A DNA stretch of 64,000 bases from Asparagopsis taxiformis. Lineage: Eukaryota; Rhodophyta; Florideophyceae; Bonnemaisoniales; Bonnemaisoniaceae. The stretch covers positions 1-64,000 of the forward strand of contig JALQPE010002123.1 in assembly GCA_030407315.1 (NCBI GenBank). The letters are read 5' to 3'. The notes under the pieces were generated by a model. That model saw only the letters and a list, made by a program, of their open reading frames with translations. It was not told the DNA's origin and ran no database searches. Shown piece after piece: positions 52,890-63,574 of the stretch. The translations under genes were made by a program, and so were the position numbers. Position 1 is the stretch's first letter. The number at the start of each line of letters is the position of its first letter.

Positions 52890-55244
52890 ATGAATAGAGG
52901 AAACTGTGCTTGGAGTAGCACAGAGACTGGATGCATGGACAGAAGAAGATCAAGCGACTGTAGCGAGATAATCACACCCAACCCGAAGAGTACTTATCAT
53001 GATATTTTTGCTGGAAGCTTTCCTTCCGAGGAGGAGATAAAATTTTTGTTCGTGGAGTCTTACTGCATACCAGAAGCAGTGTATGACGAAAAGGTTAATG
53101 AATTGATAGCGGATGATGAGTGTGTCATGGATGAAAATGTATTTGTGGGAATAATGGAGTATCTTGTGCAACAACGTTCGACAGTGAATGCTTCTCGTTC
53201 TCTGTTTCTTTGCAAATGCTCTCAATGGAACAAAAGAAAGCAATCATTGGGATTCGTCACTGCAGAAAACTCAATGAGTGTAAGGTGTAGTGAGTGTCGA
53301 AAAGAGTCTGTTATCGATCAAATTCCACGCAAAATCTATTTCTGTGGTGACTTAGACTCTGTAGACTGTTCTGAATTGTCAATTCGCGATTGGCACAATG
53401 TAAATTACGTTGCAGCTGTAGAGATGCAATGGCTATTGGAGTGCGTGTACAGCAGTTGGCAATCGCGGTCAATCACTCATCGAATTGAAGAATTCAACTC
53501 CATTGAAGATCGGAGATCGGCGGAAAAGGGACTTATAGCACATTTCAACGCTGTTGAAGGATACACATACATTTCGAATAAGCAAAGGGATGGATCAGCA
53601 ACATATATCTGTAGTCAACATAGAACCAGACAAGAGAATGGAAGTGAAACGAATGACAGATCAATCAAGCGACAGAGGGTGTCCAGAAAAGAGTGGAAGT
53701 GTGGTGGGTCTGTGAATATTACGTATGGGAAGAAGAGGAAGCTGAAAATTAACATCTCACACGTGCAAATGCATGAGAAACCTCAAGTATCTACAAGATT
53801 GGGTGCTACTGAGATCGACACAATTCGAAAACTAACGGATAGCGGTCTTTCGCCGTTTCAGATATCAATACAGGTGCGATCAATCTTTGGAAAACCAGTC
53901 AAATACATGAAGGTATACAATGCATGGTCCAAACACATAGCAAGAAAGTTTTGCTCCAGCACAAATCCGTTCAATTCAGCCATATCCTTTGCATCAAGAG
54001 CGGAGAACATGCGTGTCGTAATCAATTTATCTTCCCCGTTCGGCTTGGGAGTAGTTACTACGCTTGGGGTGAAGGTCAGCGCAGCTATGAACATTTCAGA
54101 ACTGTTTATTGACTCTACTTATAAGACCAATTCTACCAAGCTAGAACTTTTTGCAATAATTGGGTCGGTTTTGGGCTCTGGGTTCCCTCTAGCATACTTT
54201 TTACTGGCTCCAGGGCGGGAGGACTACGACAGACCAAGGCAGGAGTCGATCTGTGCCTTTCTGCATTCTTTCAAAGCAGCATTCACAGATCTTAATCCTG
54301 CCTTTTTCTTCACAGATAAAGATTGGGGCCAAATAAACTCTATCAGAACTGTTTTCGGCATGAATGCGTCGATATGTTTGTGGCACATGAAACGTGCAAT
54401 CAAAAAGAAGCTGAAGGTTCTGTGCAAAGAAGTTGGTTCACATCACAGTGAAAAAGAAAGCTCTTTACTCCACCTAGTTTCAAAACACTACAACTTTCAC
54501 CCTTTCTTCTGTCCTCAGTATGATATCAGTACAGCTCTTGCGGTTGCCCAAAGAGAAGTCAAAGAACTACTGGCAGGACTGGAAGAAACGGGAATGGAAG
54601 ACTACCTCTTAAAAAATTGGTACAAAGAGGATGTTTTTATGTTGTGGGGGAGACGAGTCAAGGACCTGATACCCATTGCAAAGACGACAATGATGGTCGA
54701 AGCACATTGGTCACGACTTAAACGAGTCTACCTTCTTCCATACAACAGACCAAGATGTGACTTTCTGATATACATACTTTCTGTGAAATTGTTACCAAAG
54801 TTCACAGCAGACTTTGAGATGCTTTGTGCTAGAAACAAGATTCCATCATGGTGGAGACATTTCCAGATAGAATGGCGTCGCTCTTCTAGTAATTCTCCCA
54901 AAAATGGATACGTAACTAGCAGATTAATGTGGAAATGCTCATGTGAGAGCTTTGTTATGAGCAGATTCCTGCTCTGCAAGCACCTAACCGGTGGAATGCC
55001 GTGTCCACCGTTCAGAGATGTATTGCGCAGTCGGTCACCTCCATTTTTACGGATCGAAAGGCTTGAAAACTGGTTCAGAGCTCGTATTGCTGGAGAAGAC
55101 AAGGATTTGTACGCCGCACCAGCGGTTGGTGCACTTCCTCTAACAACAGCTGCTTTGACTAGTATTGAATCAACACAAATCGCCCACACTCCGATGATTC
55201 CAGTTCTCAACTACATTCTATGCGAGTGCGAGCAGCAGAGCTAA
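52890..55244 (+). CDS. MULE-2 transposase with SWIM finger, 784 residues
   Basis: The ORF starts at the first base inside the left TIR. A basic Cys/His N-terminal region (CKCSQWN, VRCSECRK; later EWKCGGSVNITYG and HVQMHEKP) looks like a GCM1/FAR1-type DNA-binding part. DDE catalytic core: FIDSTYKTN (Asp near 408), FFFTDKDWGQ (Asp near 476) followed by CLWHMKRA (CXXH), and VEAHWSRLKR (Glu near 603). SWIM zinc finger CSCESFVMSRFLLCKH near 683-698. Intact over 2.4 kb, so MULE-2 may have been autonomous until recently. It cuts and pastes the element by binding its TIRs (family knowledge). Confidence 0.93.
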   Translation: MNRGNCAWSSTETGCMDRRRSSDCSEIITPNPKSTYHDIFAGSFPSEEEIKFLFVESYCIPEAVYDEKVNELIADDECVMDENVFVGIMEYLVQQRSTVNASRSLFLCKCSQWNKRKQSLGFVTAENSMSVRCSECRKESVIDQIPRKIYFCGDLDSVDCSELSIRDWHNVNYVAAVEMQWLLECVYSSWQSRSITHRIEEFNSIEDRRSAEKGLIAHFNAVEGYTYISNKQRDGSATYICSQHRTRQENGSETNDRSIKRQRVSRKEWKCGGSVNITYGKKRKLKINISHVQMHEKPQVSTRLGATEIDTIRKLTDSGLSPFQISIQVRSIFGKPVKYMKVYNAWSKHIARKFCSSTNPFNSAISFASRAENMRVVINLSSPFGLGVVTTLGVKVSAAMNISELFIDSTYKTNSTKLELFAIIGSVLGSGFPLAYFLLAPGREDYDRPRQESICAFLHSFKAAFTDLNPAFFFTDKDWGQINSIRTVFGMNASICLWHMKRAIKKKLKVLCKEVGSHHSEKESSLLHLVSKHYNFHPFFCPQYDISTALAVAQREVKELLAGLEETGMEDYLLKNWYKEDVFMLWGRRVKDLIPIAKTTMMVEAHWSRLKRVYLLPYNRPRCDFLIYILSVKLLPKFTADFEMLCARNKIPSWWRHFQIEWRRSSSNSPKNGYVTSRLMWKCSCESFVMSRFLLCKHLTGGMPCPPFRDVLRSRSPPFLRIERLENWFRARIAGEDKDLYAAPAVGALPLTTAALTSIESTQIAHTPMIPVLNYILCECEQQS

Positions 55245-55438
55245 AACGTGTTTTGGAATGGGGTATCAATCACGTCGAACAGCTTGCTGCTGATGCCTCC
55301 GGAATACAACAAATTGAGCATCTGTATACAAACGTGTTGCCCAGGTATCGAGCCTACTGTGAGCGAGTATCGGAAAATTTGAGCTCCAGAAGCACGCCAA
55401 TGACATGGCAGCACGGTGATGTTCTCCACCTCCCTTAG
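55220..55438 (+). CDS. Overlapping small ORF at the MULE-2 transposase 3' end
   Basis: 72 codons in another frame, starting inside the last codons of the transposase (overlap 25 bases). Helical and charged (ELKRVLEWGINHVEQLAADA, then a Tyr/Arg-rich part). It reads like a natural C-terminal extension of the transposase, so either an indel split the gene or it is a second overlapping ORF. Confidence 0.5.
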   Translation: MRVRAAELKRVLEWGINHVEQLAADASGIQQIEHLYTNVLPRYRAYCERVSENLSSRSTPMTWQHGDVLHLP

Positions 55439-55473
55439 AACCACTTTTCGTTTTGTAATTGGGCGTGTTAAAG

Positions 55474-55479
55474 AATAAA
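55474..55479 (+). terminator. Polyadenylation signal of the MULE-2 transposase
   Basis: AATAAA 35 bases after the stop of the small ORF. Confidence 0.5.
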
Positions 55480-55809
55480 TTAAGTTTCCTTTCATTGATA
55501 TGAAAGTCGTTCGCAGTTCTCGTTTGATCACTTCGCATACTATTCAAGCATGTAATCTCAGTTGTATTACTCACCACGAGTCATGTTGAGCTTTGTTCAG
55601 ATTCCCGGCCATATTTCTCTTTTCCAGCTAAGCCATCCACATCTCTCCTGCAGTTTTCAGTACTATCCACTGCACACTACTGCAAAAGATTTCCTTTTGT
55701 CGTAAATCCAATTCAAGCAACTCGTCCATCCGCAGCCTTTAGCTGATGGTTTATTCCTTTCAAGCGCCATCTATAGCTTACGTCAAAGCTGAAAGATGTA
55801 TAATTAAAC

Positions 55810-56659
55810 ACCGATGGGGGCTCCGAAGCACCTAACGTGCTAGCATTTGGGGGAGTGTGTGGGTGTTGCCGGTGTGTGTTGGTGGTAAAATCAAGTCTTG
55901 TTGTATGCAAACGAGGTGGGGTGATCAAAAGTGTTGTGCAGTCTAATAGAGAGGCGAAATGGAGGAGAGAACCTGACCCATCCGACGGAGAGCGGTGAGG
56001 CGCGATGTAGATAGACAGAACTAATTGCAATCCACGAGACGGGTGCAGTGAGTGTGCAAGGTGTGATGCAGATACATAAACAGACCTTGAATGGAGTGGC
56101 CGTGTCTGCCGCGACGGAGAACAGAGTAGAGGCCATGCCTGCCGCGATCCACAATCCACGAGACGGGCGCAGTATGTGTGCAAGGTGCGATGCAGATTAA
56201 CATACAGACCTTGACTGGAGTGCCCGTGTCTGCCGCTGCGGAGAACAGAATCTGACGGAGTGGAATTCTGGTGGATGGAGAACAGAGTAGTGGCCGTGCC
56301 TGCCGCGATCCACAATCCACGAAACGGGTGCAATAAGTGTGCAAAGTGCGATGCAGATTAACAAACAAGACTGGAGTGCCCGTGTCTGCCGCTGCGGAGA
56401 ACAGAATCTGATGGAGTGGAATTCTGGTGGAGAGCGATGAGGCGCGGCAGATAGACAAACATGCGAATTCCAGTACTCGCTGTGCACACTTCGGCGGCGG
56501 CAGGCGGTGAATTACAGTACGCGTCGAATACGAATCTGGATTCGGAAAACGTCACGCAATCCACTTCAATATCTTCGTATCGTGACGACACCCCGACTGG
56601 AGGCTTATGATACAATTTCTATCAGTCCACTTTCTCAGTCGGGAGGATAAGTTCCAGTT
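55810..56659 (-). repeat. MULE-2 right terminal inverted repeat
   Basis: 850 bases, reverse complement of the left TIR with few differences; contains the uninterrupted insertion site of element B. Confidence 0.93.
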
Positions 56660-56754
56660 GCGCACCACCTATGCAATCCTCTCGCCGCCCACGTGTACCA
56701 AGTGGAAAATACCCGCAAATGCAAACGTCTTTGATTTGCCTCTGTAGATGCCAC

Positions 56755-57455
56755 TGTCAGGATGCTAATCATACCTGCCACACTGTAGACACCGTAACCA
56801 ATCAGTATGACCCGCCGCCGGCTTCACCGGCAATAGGTAGCCCGTGAACATATATATTGTACAGAGAGAACAGCATAAACAAGGATCTTGGTAAGGAGAC
56901 AGAGCTACGCACCATAACAGGTTATCGGCCCTTTCCACTCGCTCCCTGCGCTCCTTCTAAACACTCACACGCCAGTAACCCAACCATGCACCCACAACAA
57001 CTGCCACCCCTTGAGCTTGAAAACGTACCCTACTGGTATCGGACCCTGCAAGCTATCGCACACGATTACAACATCGCTGAAATCCTCAGCCCCACCACCG
57101 CTGCACCTCAAGACCCGGAGCAATTCGGACAATACAAGCACAACCAAGAAAAAACTCACCTTAATCATTTTTGCCAGCCTCCCCAAACGCATTACATCCC
57201 GCCTCACAGCAGAAAACCTACAGTTACCTCTATTTGTACTCGCCCAGCACATTCACAACACCGTGAAGGAAATCAACACCGTTGACCATGACCTCCTCGA
57301 ATCCAACGCGCGCCAAATCATGCTACATGACATCAACAATGTCGACGAATACATCCACCAACATGAAGAAATGCGCATCACTATGCGCAATGCGAACTTT
57401 CCTCGCATCGACGATGAAACCACAACTATAAACTCCATGATACATGTCATACAAT
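56755..57455 (+). mobile_element. Truncated Copia element E (LTR and gag start)
   Basis: A 165-base LTR (56755-56919) related to the element B LTR, then a primer site GGTTATCGGCCC and gag from the ATG at 56986. The gag frame is shifted by one extra A near 57150 and continues at 57011-57475. Similarity to B stops near 57455, where DNA of element D begins in the opposite orientation. No 3' half is present. Confidence 0.88.
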
Positions 57456-58688
57456 TGGAAGCTTTGAGTCGGTGATTGGGAATCTTGGTAAACCTCCAAA
57501 GACGATCAAACATGACAAAAGCCCTTCCGGCCCCATTGTATCATTCATGGCCTTTGTCGCTAGGCGCAGTATTAAATTAATGCTTAGACTTGGAAAGTCA
57601 TTTTGTATCTTGAAGAAGATTCTTCGGAGTGGTGCATGATACCGTTCGCCAGATCCAAGAGAATGATGGCTTCTAATTCCAGAGATCTTTAGTTTTATGC
57701 CGACAGAGTTGCATATATCCGTCCAACTCTTAGAAGTGAAGGCAGATCCAGAATCCACGTGGAATCGATCTGGATATCCTGTGTACAAAGCAGCCCAATT
57801 ATCGAGGAATGACTTCCATATATCTTCGCTAGATTCACCATGTAAAAATCCTGCAGAGCTAAAATATGTCTGTGTATCAACAATGTGAAGTGGTGGCTTC
57901 GAGAGTATCCACATCAAATCCAGAGCCAACTCTTGATTGAAAATTACTTCACCTGGTATAGACACTTGAAATCTTGCTAGCCTTGGTCTAAGCTCAGTAC
58001 AGGTTTTGCACGCTGTCTGTATTTCTTCAAGGAGCCTGCGAGTTTCTATAGTTGCCTTTTCTGGCTTTGACCTCTTGATGAGATCGTACAACTTTTGTAC
58101 TGAAGGATGGAAGAAATGATTGTGTAGCTTAGTTAGCTCTTTCTTGCAAAATAATGTGTTGATAACACCCCACTCAAGGTATAAATGACCGAAATTTGGA
58201 GTTATGGGAGTAAGGGTGTTTGTAGAAGGGCATACCAGCATATTTGTAGTGTTATCTGCATACCAACCTTGCTTATCCAAGATATCAAGTCCAACTAGCA
58301 TTAGAATGTCAGCAGATACGATATAGATTTGTAGTGGTACTAAGGCCCCACAGGGTGATGGTACTCTGACGTACATCTTCCCTAGACTTTTGTGTATAGT
58401 ATCGCCGAAAGGGAAGGAAATATTTGATTCTTTCACCCCGTAAGGTACCCCCATATACTTGGCGTATGCCTTTGCTTGTTGTAATCCTACAACACTCTTT
58501 TGAGCTCCAATATCTAACACAGCGCAATTGAAAGTAGTTGAGCTTGTCCCGTCGAACAAGATATTATTGCATACAGCATACACTTCACATTGGTCGTTGT
58601 CTTGTTCGTAATGCTCACAACATTGTGTTGGATGACTTTTTTCTGGCCTTTTGGTCAGGATTCCGCGGCGACTGAAATCCTGCTTCAA
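57447..58688 (-). pseudogene. Element D protease and integrase (Copia), truncated
   Basis: Protease-like VLDIGAQKSVVG, a GAG-pre-integrase finger (LHNHFFHPS and CKTCTELR), integrase Asp motifs (ALDLMWILS, HVDSGSAFTS) and Glu region (SLGSGERYHAPLRRIF). Similar in layout to the outer Copia at 12-24 kb. There is no RT or RNase H: the frame ends at the junction with element E. The start shown is a TTG, not a real initiator. Confidence 0.85.
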
Positions 58689-60140
58689 AAATCATCATCG
58701 CTGTACAGCGCGTTGTTCAATGAAGGAGTGGCATGGTTCTTTGCAGCGTCAATATGAGAATCTCTTACTTCTTGGATGGTTTTTTTCGACATCATCAACA
58801 AAGAATATTTCATCCGCAATAGAGTCACTTTCCACGTCAGACTCTTGAGCATCTAAGTCTTGACATAACTCGAATAGAACTGTACGATAGTTTTTGTCAC
58901 TCTTACCGAACTTTTTTTTGTAGTAGTCGACTCGTTTTGCCATCACCCTTGTGTGGTTTACGGGTTTTTTGCAAGACAGACTGCCGACAACGTGCCCATT
59001 TTCACCACAATTCCAGCATATGATATCTCTCTGACGTCTTTTGTCATGATATTGACCATTATGGTTCCTATGTCTACTTCTGAAGTGTTTAGGATCTCTT
59101 CCATACCTTGCCTGTCCTGTAAAGTGTATTCCAGGAATTCCATATCCGCAATTGTCATCTCTTGTCTCTGTCTCAATTGTTAAACGATCCATATTGTTTG
59201 CAGCTACTTCTTCCAGGTGGTACTGTAATGCGGCTTCAAGATTGACATAAAGCTGATGGAATGATAGTTTGTCTGGTGCTGCTCTCTTCAATGCATCGCC
59301 TGCCCATTTCTGCCCAATTACCGCCTTTCGAAGGAATTCAAGCATGTGCGCATCATGACGGTGGGAGGGAGGTGCTTGCGGTGTAAGCTTTGTTATGGTT
59401 TGATATATCGTATCGAGGGCTGTAGATGCGCTGGTAGTAGATGAAATCAGCTTCGTGATACGTAGCGAACGCAGTTGTGTAAGAATCTTTTCCTGCTTAG
59501 TTGCAGAATTGAATTCCTGATTCATACGTTTCACAGCTTCATTATAGCTACGGACAAACGGTTTGATTTTGTCTAGAAAGAATCGTTTTGCATCACCACT
59601 AAACAAATTATGTAAGAACCGATATTTGTCAGCTTCTGACAATTTGCAGTCGATTGCAATGCATTCATAATTTGAGAGATACTCTGAAATGTTTTCGTCT
59701 ATTCTTCCAGAGAATTTCTTCTCCTCCTTGTCTAATCGCATAGCAACATTATGTACCTTCCTTGAGTCATCTGGGGCGTCTCTTTCAGGGATGGATTCGT
59801 TTTGATTAGCCTCGTGTGGTGATGGATCAATCAATTTGATTGAAATGCTTGTACTCTCTTCGTCTGGGTAGAGATGATACCCAATTTGACGTATTATGCG
59901 TCCAGTAGAGTGCCTCGGTAATGTAACTCCTCTAGATACCAGGAAGTCCCTAAACTTGGTATAAAATATGCCATTCTGTCTGACGTCATCGTGAAACAGA
60001 TCTGAAGGGTCTATTCCTTCAATAATTGCGCTTCGCAGTTTCTCGCCAGCCAGATTGTTTGCTTCAATGTCACGAACTTGTGTGATTAAGTTCTTTGTCC
60101 TGTTGCCAGTGACAATTACGTTTTCCATGAACGTCATTGA
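57456..60140 (-). mobile_element. Truncated Copia element D
   Basis: gag (58749-60137) and protease-integrase (57447-58688) on the minus strand, lacking RT, RNase H and the 3' LTR. The 5' LTR, expected right of 60140, has no second copy here and cannot be delimited; it may reach 60609, where duplication B begins. Confidence 0.8.
58749..60137 (-). CDS. Element D gag
   Basis: A 462-residue frame with a helical capsid-like part and a standard-like zinc knuckle ICWNCGENGHVVGSLSC (CX2CX4HX6C) near residue 388. It stops with TGA; the following 20 codons contain more stops in this frame, while a +1 reading (HIDAAKNHATPSLNNALY) looks natural, so an indel separates gag and pol. Confidence 0.83.
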   Translation of the reverse strand: MTFMENVIVTGNRTKNLITQVRDIEANNLAGEKLRSAIIEGIDPSDLFHDDVRQNGIFYTKFRDFLVSRGVTLPRHSTGRIIRQIGYHLYPDEESTSISIKLIDPSPHEANQNESIPERDAPDDSRKVHNVAMRLDKEEKKFSGRIDENISEYLSNYECIAIDCKLSEADKYRFLHNLFSGDAKRFFLDKIKPFVRSYNEAVKRMNQEFNSATKQEKILTQLRSLRITKLISSTTSASTALDTIYQTITKLTPQAPPSHRHDAHMLEFLRKAVIGQKWAGDALKRAAPDKLSFHQLYVNLEAALQYHLEEVAANNMDRLTIETETRDDNCGYGIPGIHFTGQARYGRDPKHFRSRHRNHNGQYHDKRRQRDIICWNCGENGHVVGSLSCKKPVNHTRVMAKRVDYYKKKFGKSDKNYRTVLFELCQDLDAQESDVESDSIADEIFFVDDVEKNHPRSKRFSY

Positions 60141-60204
60141 GAATGAGTCGGTTACTCCACGTAAACGTATTCGCGAATGTAGTTTAACTATGACAGAACC
60201 GGTG

Positions 60205-60283
60205 TAGTAGACGCGGCCGGAGCCAAACTGTCCACTGGTACGTCAATAGGTTAGTAGACGCGGCCGGAGCCAAGCTGTCCACT
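60205..60283 (+). repeat. 32-base direct repeat, two copies
   Basis: TAGTAGACGCGGCCGG followed by AGCCAA.CTGTCCACT at 60205 and 60252, period 47, upstream of element D gag. Possibly U3-type regulatory repeats of its 5' LTR. Confidence 0.85.
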
Positions 60284-61064
60284 TATGAGTCAACCGTTAT
60301 CAAACGATGCCTGTCCTTAGCGCACTGATACGCTGGAGGTTCGTGTGATGTGAACGGTGTACTTTGTTTACTCCAAGTGAGAATGTAAGTAGAATGTAAA
60401 TTGATAATCGTTGTGTTCTCCAACTATGTTTTGACATTGTTCCTTAAGCACTATTCTGAATACAACTAAGAATTAGAGATGTCCAGACTTGCACAGGTTA
60501 TTGAATCACTCTCATTACTTGAGATTACGTGTTCGTACGTTGTGTTGCCATTAAATGTAGATGATAATTATCCACTCTCCTCGATGTCTCGTGTAATAAT
60601 TAAAACAGCTGCAGTAGGATAGGGTGAGATCTCGAAAGAGGGCGTCATATCACACCACAGTTTGTGCGCTTGGCTCGATTTCTCTAGACACCTACACGCT
60701 CGACGACAGTAAATCACTCGGCAAGTTGCTTCTAGACAATATTTCCAGCCATTTGTGTGCCACCAAGCCGCAAAAGCGAGGAAGTTTTATGAGTCATGGA
60801 TAGGAGGTCCAGCTACACTCGCTTGATCCCTATCTTCACTCTCTGAGCAACTTGCACTGCAAGTAATCCGACAGCGACTAGTTGCGAGAGGGCACTGCCA
60901 ATCTCATAAGGCGCTCGTAAACAATGGTGTAGAGAGCATGAGAGAAGTAATATATAAGCTGCAGCTGTATACTATAGAAGTGGGGGTGATAAGCGTGTAT
61001 ATTATCTATATAATGCTGCTCTCCAACTCTTGCACAACCGAAACAGAATTAAATCTCATACCAT

Positions 61065-61400
61065 TCAGATACCACAGTTGGTGACCTTGTCGACACGACA
61101 CGAAAGCCGGTCCAGAAAACGTTTATGACAGCACGACAGTTTTTTTCTCATAGCCTTTGCTCTCCAGAGGTCTTTGATGATGACAAACATATCTCTGTCT
61201 CTCATATCGCAATAAGCTACTTCATACCAGCTTATGGCACTAAATTTAGTACCTACACGCTGCAAACGGGAAATATTCTTGTATCGATGCATATATGACG
61301 CTGAATTGCAATCAGTGAGTGGGTGGGTGTGAAAGTTTGAAGAACTGTTTGGCGAACAAGTTCCATCAGTGCAAAGCATCCCATACAAAGAAATCCACAT
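61065..61400 (-). CDS. Hypothetical cysteine-containing protein, 111 residues
   Basis: Open frame starting MWISLYGMLCTDGTC, with a Ser/Asn/His segment, YKNISRLQRVGTKFSAISWY and a basic Cys-containing end (KLSCCHKRFLDRLSCRV, TNCGI). Nine cysteines. Copy 1 aligns codon for codon but has one nonsense change, which supports a real former gene. A signal-like segment (IFICGFLCMGCFALMEL) exists upstream in another frame. No family recognised. Confidence 0.45.
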   Translation of the reverse strand: MWISLYGMLCTDGTCSPNSSSNFHTHPLTDCNSASYMHRYKNISRLQRVGTKFSAISWYEVAYCDMRDRDMFVIIKDLWRAKAMRKKLSCCHKRFLDRLSCRVDKVTNCGI

Positions 61401-62767
61401 ATGAATATTCTAGAAGCATTTCTGCCGTGACTAGACATTTAATTTAGTAGAGTATGACATGTGCTGCATGAAAAGGATCAATCCAATTCGACGAATGTGG
61501 TCATAGGGATTATTTCTCAGCGCTCTGATGGCATTCTCATGCAGCCGAAACAAAGCCAAAACCTAAAATGGAGGAGGAACGGTCTTTCTCAATAGGTGCT
61601 GATCATACGCATCACTTCTACACCAAATAGACCAATTGGGACATGTAATCATGGAAAACAAATCTCCGCGGGAAGTAGAGATCTGCATCTCGGCCAATCA
61701 AAAGAGAATAAGCGGGTGTACACTAATTAGATCCAACAGGATGTTGCATGCAGCTGCATTCATTCCGTGGGTACCCGTCTGCCTTCACGGCTGTACTCCA
61801 ATTACAATTACAAAACTACAAATTAATTTAATCTATACTCGGATGACGTGGAATCACGGCCATCGCGTTCGTGGGAGGGACATCACTTCCCTACATCCAG
61901 ACGGAATCGACGGCTCGGCTGAGCAGGACGCCGCAAGCTTCCCATGGCCGATGTACAGCAACCGGTAGCATCCGTACGCAGCTGGTGTCGAGGTACGAAA
62001 GAAAACATCCGTGGGATTCAAGCGGCTGATACAACAGTCATCACTCTGATCCGCGCGTATCAACCATCTCTGTCGCCCGATTGAAACGCACTTCACCGCT
62101 GATCACTTTCTCAAGTACGATATCTGCGCAGATCAGCAGACAATCCATTCATCCATCCCGCGGCGTCATTCCATGAAACGAGCAATGCAATGGTATGAAA
62201 TCGAAAAGAAACCACAGCCCCATCTCATGGCGCATCATGCCATTTCCGCATTGCACAGACGTGGAATTGGAAGCTGTTGACGTTGATATCTACGGATGCA
62301 AGTCTAGTGAAATTTTGGGTCTGGATGTAGCACCTGACGCAAGCGAGACATGAAGAATGGCGAGGCGTGGGCGTTTCAGACGGGCTGCATGTCAACGCGG
62401 CGTTTGGAAATGAGCATACTCATTCGCGGATGCCGTCAATGCTGGATCAGTGCAGATCGAGTCGCTCGTGTTATTGTGACGCGTGTGCCATGAGCGTCGG
62501 CGACACGATGACTAGATGGTGATGATGCGAAAGTGATCAATATGCACGTGTACTCTCTTTGGAGAATATTCTGAGGATGGCTATTTTCCGGGTTCCTGGT
62601 GGAATTCGCGGTGGAATTGAGGACATGACAATTCTGGGGGAACAATTTGATATTCGGAATTGCAATTGACCAGAGGCAATGCAACGCGTACACGGATTGT
62701 TACCAGAGCGGCACGTTCAAATCGGTCTGCAGCCGACGGTCGGATCATGACTTTTCGCGGGAGCCTG

Positions 62768-63574
62768 TCAACCGGCCTCCTGCAGCCTCGCGGTGCGATT
62801 CCGAAGCAGGGCACCCTTGATGTCGTGCTGAAAATCGCAGCAATCGTTAGGGCGTGCAAGTCTAACCGTATAATTGGCGGCTGATGCAGCAGTTCCAGCT
62901 CCGTCAATGACGTTCACAAACTGCACTTCAGGAATACAAACATTGTTCCCATCAAACAAAACTACTATTACACCTGCTTCGCCCGTCAGCACGCGGTTAG
63001 TAGTGACAGTCTTACGATACCCAACTCCGTCCAACGTCGATCTCGACCGCATCAATCATTCGCAATATTACGAGAGCGCAGCTCTTCAGCTATACGCATT
63101 CAATACACACATGAATGATTCGCGGTCCACAGCATCTGCAAAGTCGACGTATCGCATTACTCTATGTAGCTCGACCAAAACACCGGGTACCGTTCTAGAA
63201 GCGTATACAAGCGAGCCGCGTGTTGCCCCTCTATGATCACCAAGAAATGCACACCCTGCGTGATGATTAAAATCCCCTTGGTGCCATAAATGTCGGCGAA
63301 TCATAGCTCCAGTCGCACCTGATACCGTGTGAACCGCTTTCGTCAGGGTCAACAATAACCGCCATTCACTCATTGCACATCAAGAACTCTAGAAACGATC
63401 GACTGTCCGCAGCTTGTTCCGTGTCGCAGTGGGCTTAGGAGAAATTGATATTCCCAATCCCAGCGTTGTCAGCATCGCTAAGGAAAACAGAAAGGCTATC
63501 GCTGGCGCCCAGATCTGGCGAACGTTAACTCGTATCCAGCTTAGGTTGCTGCGCGCACGAAAAAGAGAGCTCAT
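62768..63574 (-). pseudogene. Decayed secreted-type protein (duplication B copy 2)
   Basis: The same three segments as in copy 1: a hydrophobic N-terminus (IWAPAIAFLFSLAMLTTLGL, 63389-63574), a middle part (63086-63373) with GCAFLGDHRGATRGSLVYAS, and a C-terminal part (62768-63055) with VIVVLFDGNNVCIPEVQFVN and NDCCDF. A 2-base indel relative to copy 1 lies in the middle part. Could be a multi-exon gene; no clear GT-AG pairs were found. Confidence 0.35.

Larger units (their letters stand above)
47200..56659 (+). mobile_element. MULE-type DNA transposon (MULE-2) with nested Copia
   Basis: Long inverted repeats (left 47200-47277 plus 52116-52889; right 55810-56659, about 850 bases each) flank one transposase gene. 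A 7-base target duplication GCGCACC borders them (47193-47199 and 56660-56666). Element B is inserted in the left TIR. Without it, MULE-2 is about 4.6 kb. The TIR ends differ from those of MULE-1, so it is a separate family. Confidence 0.93.
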
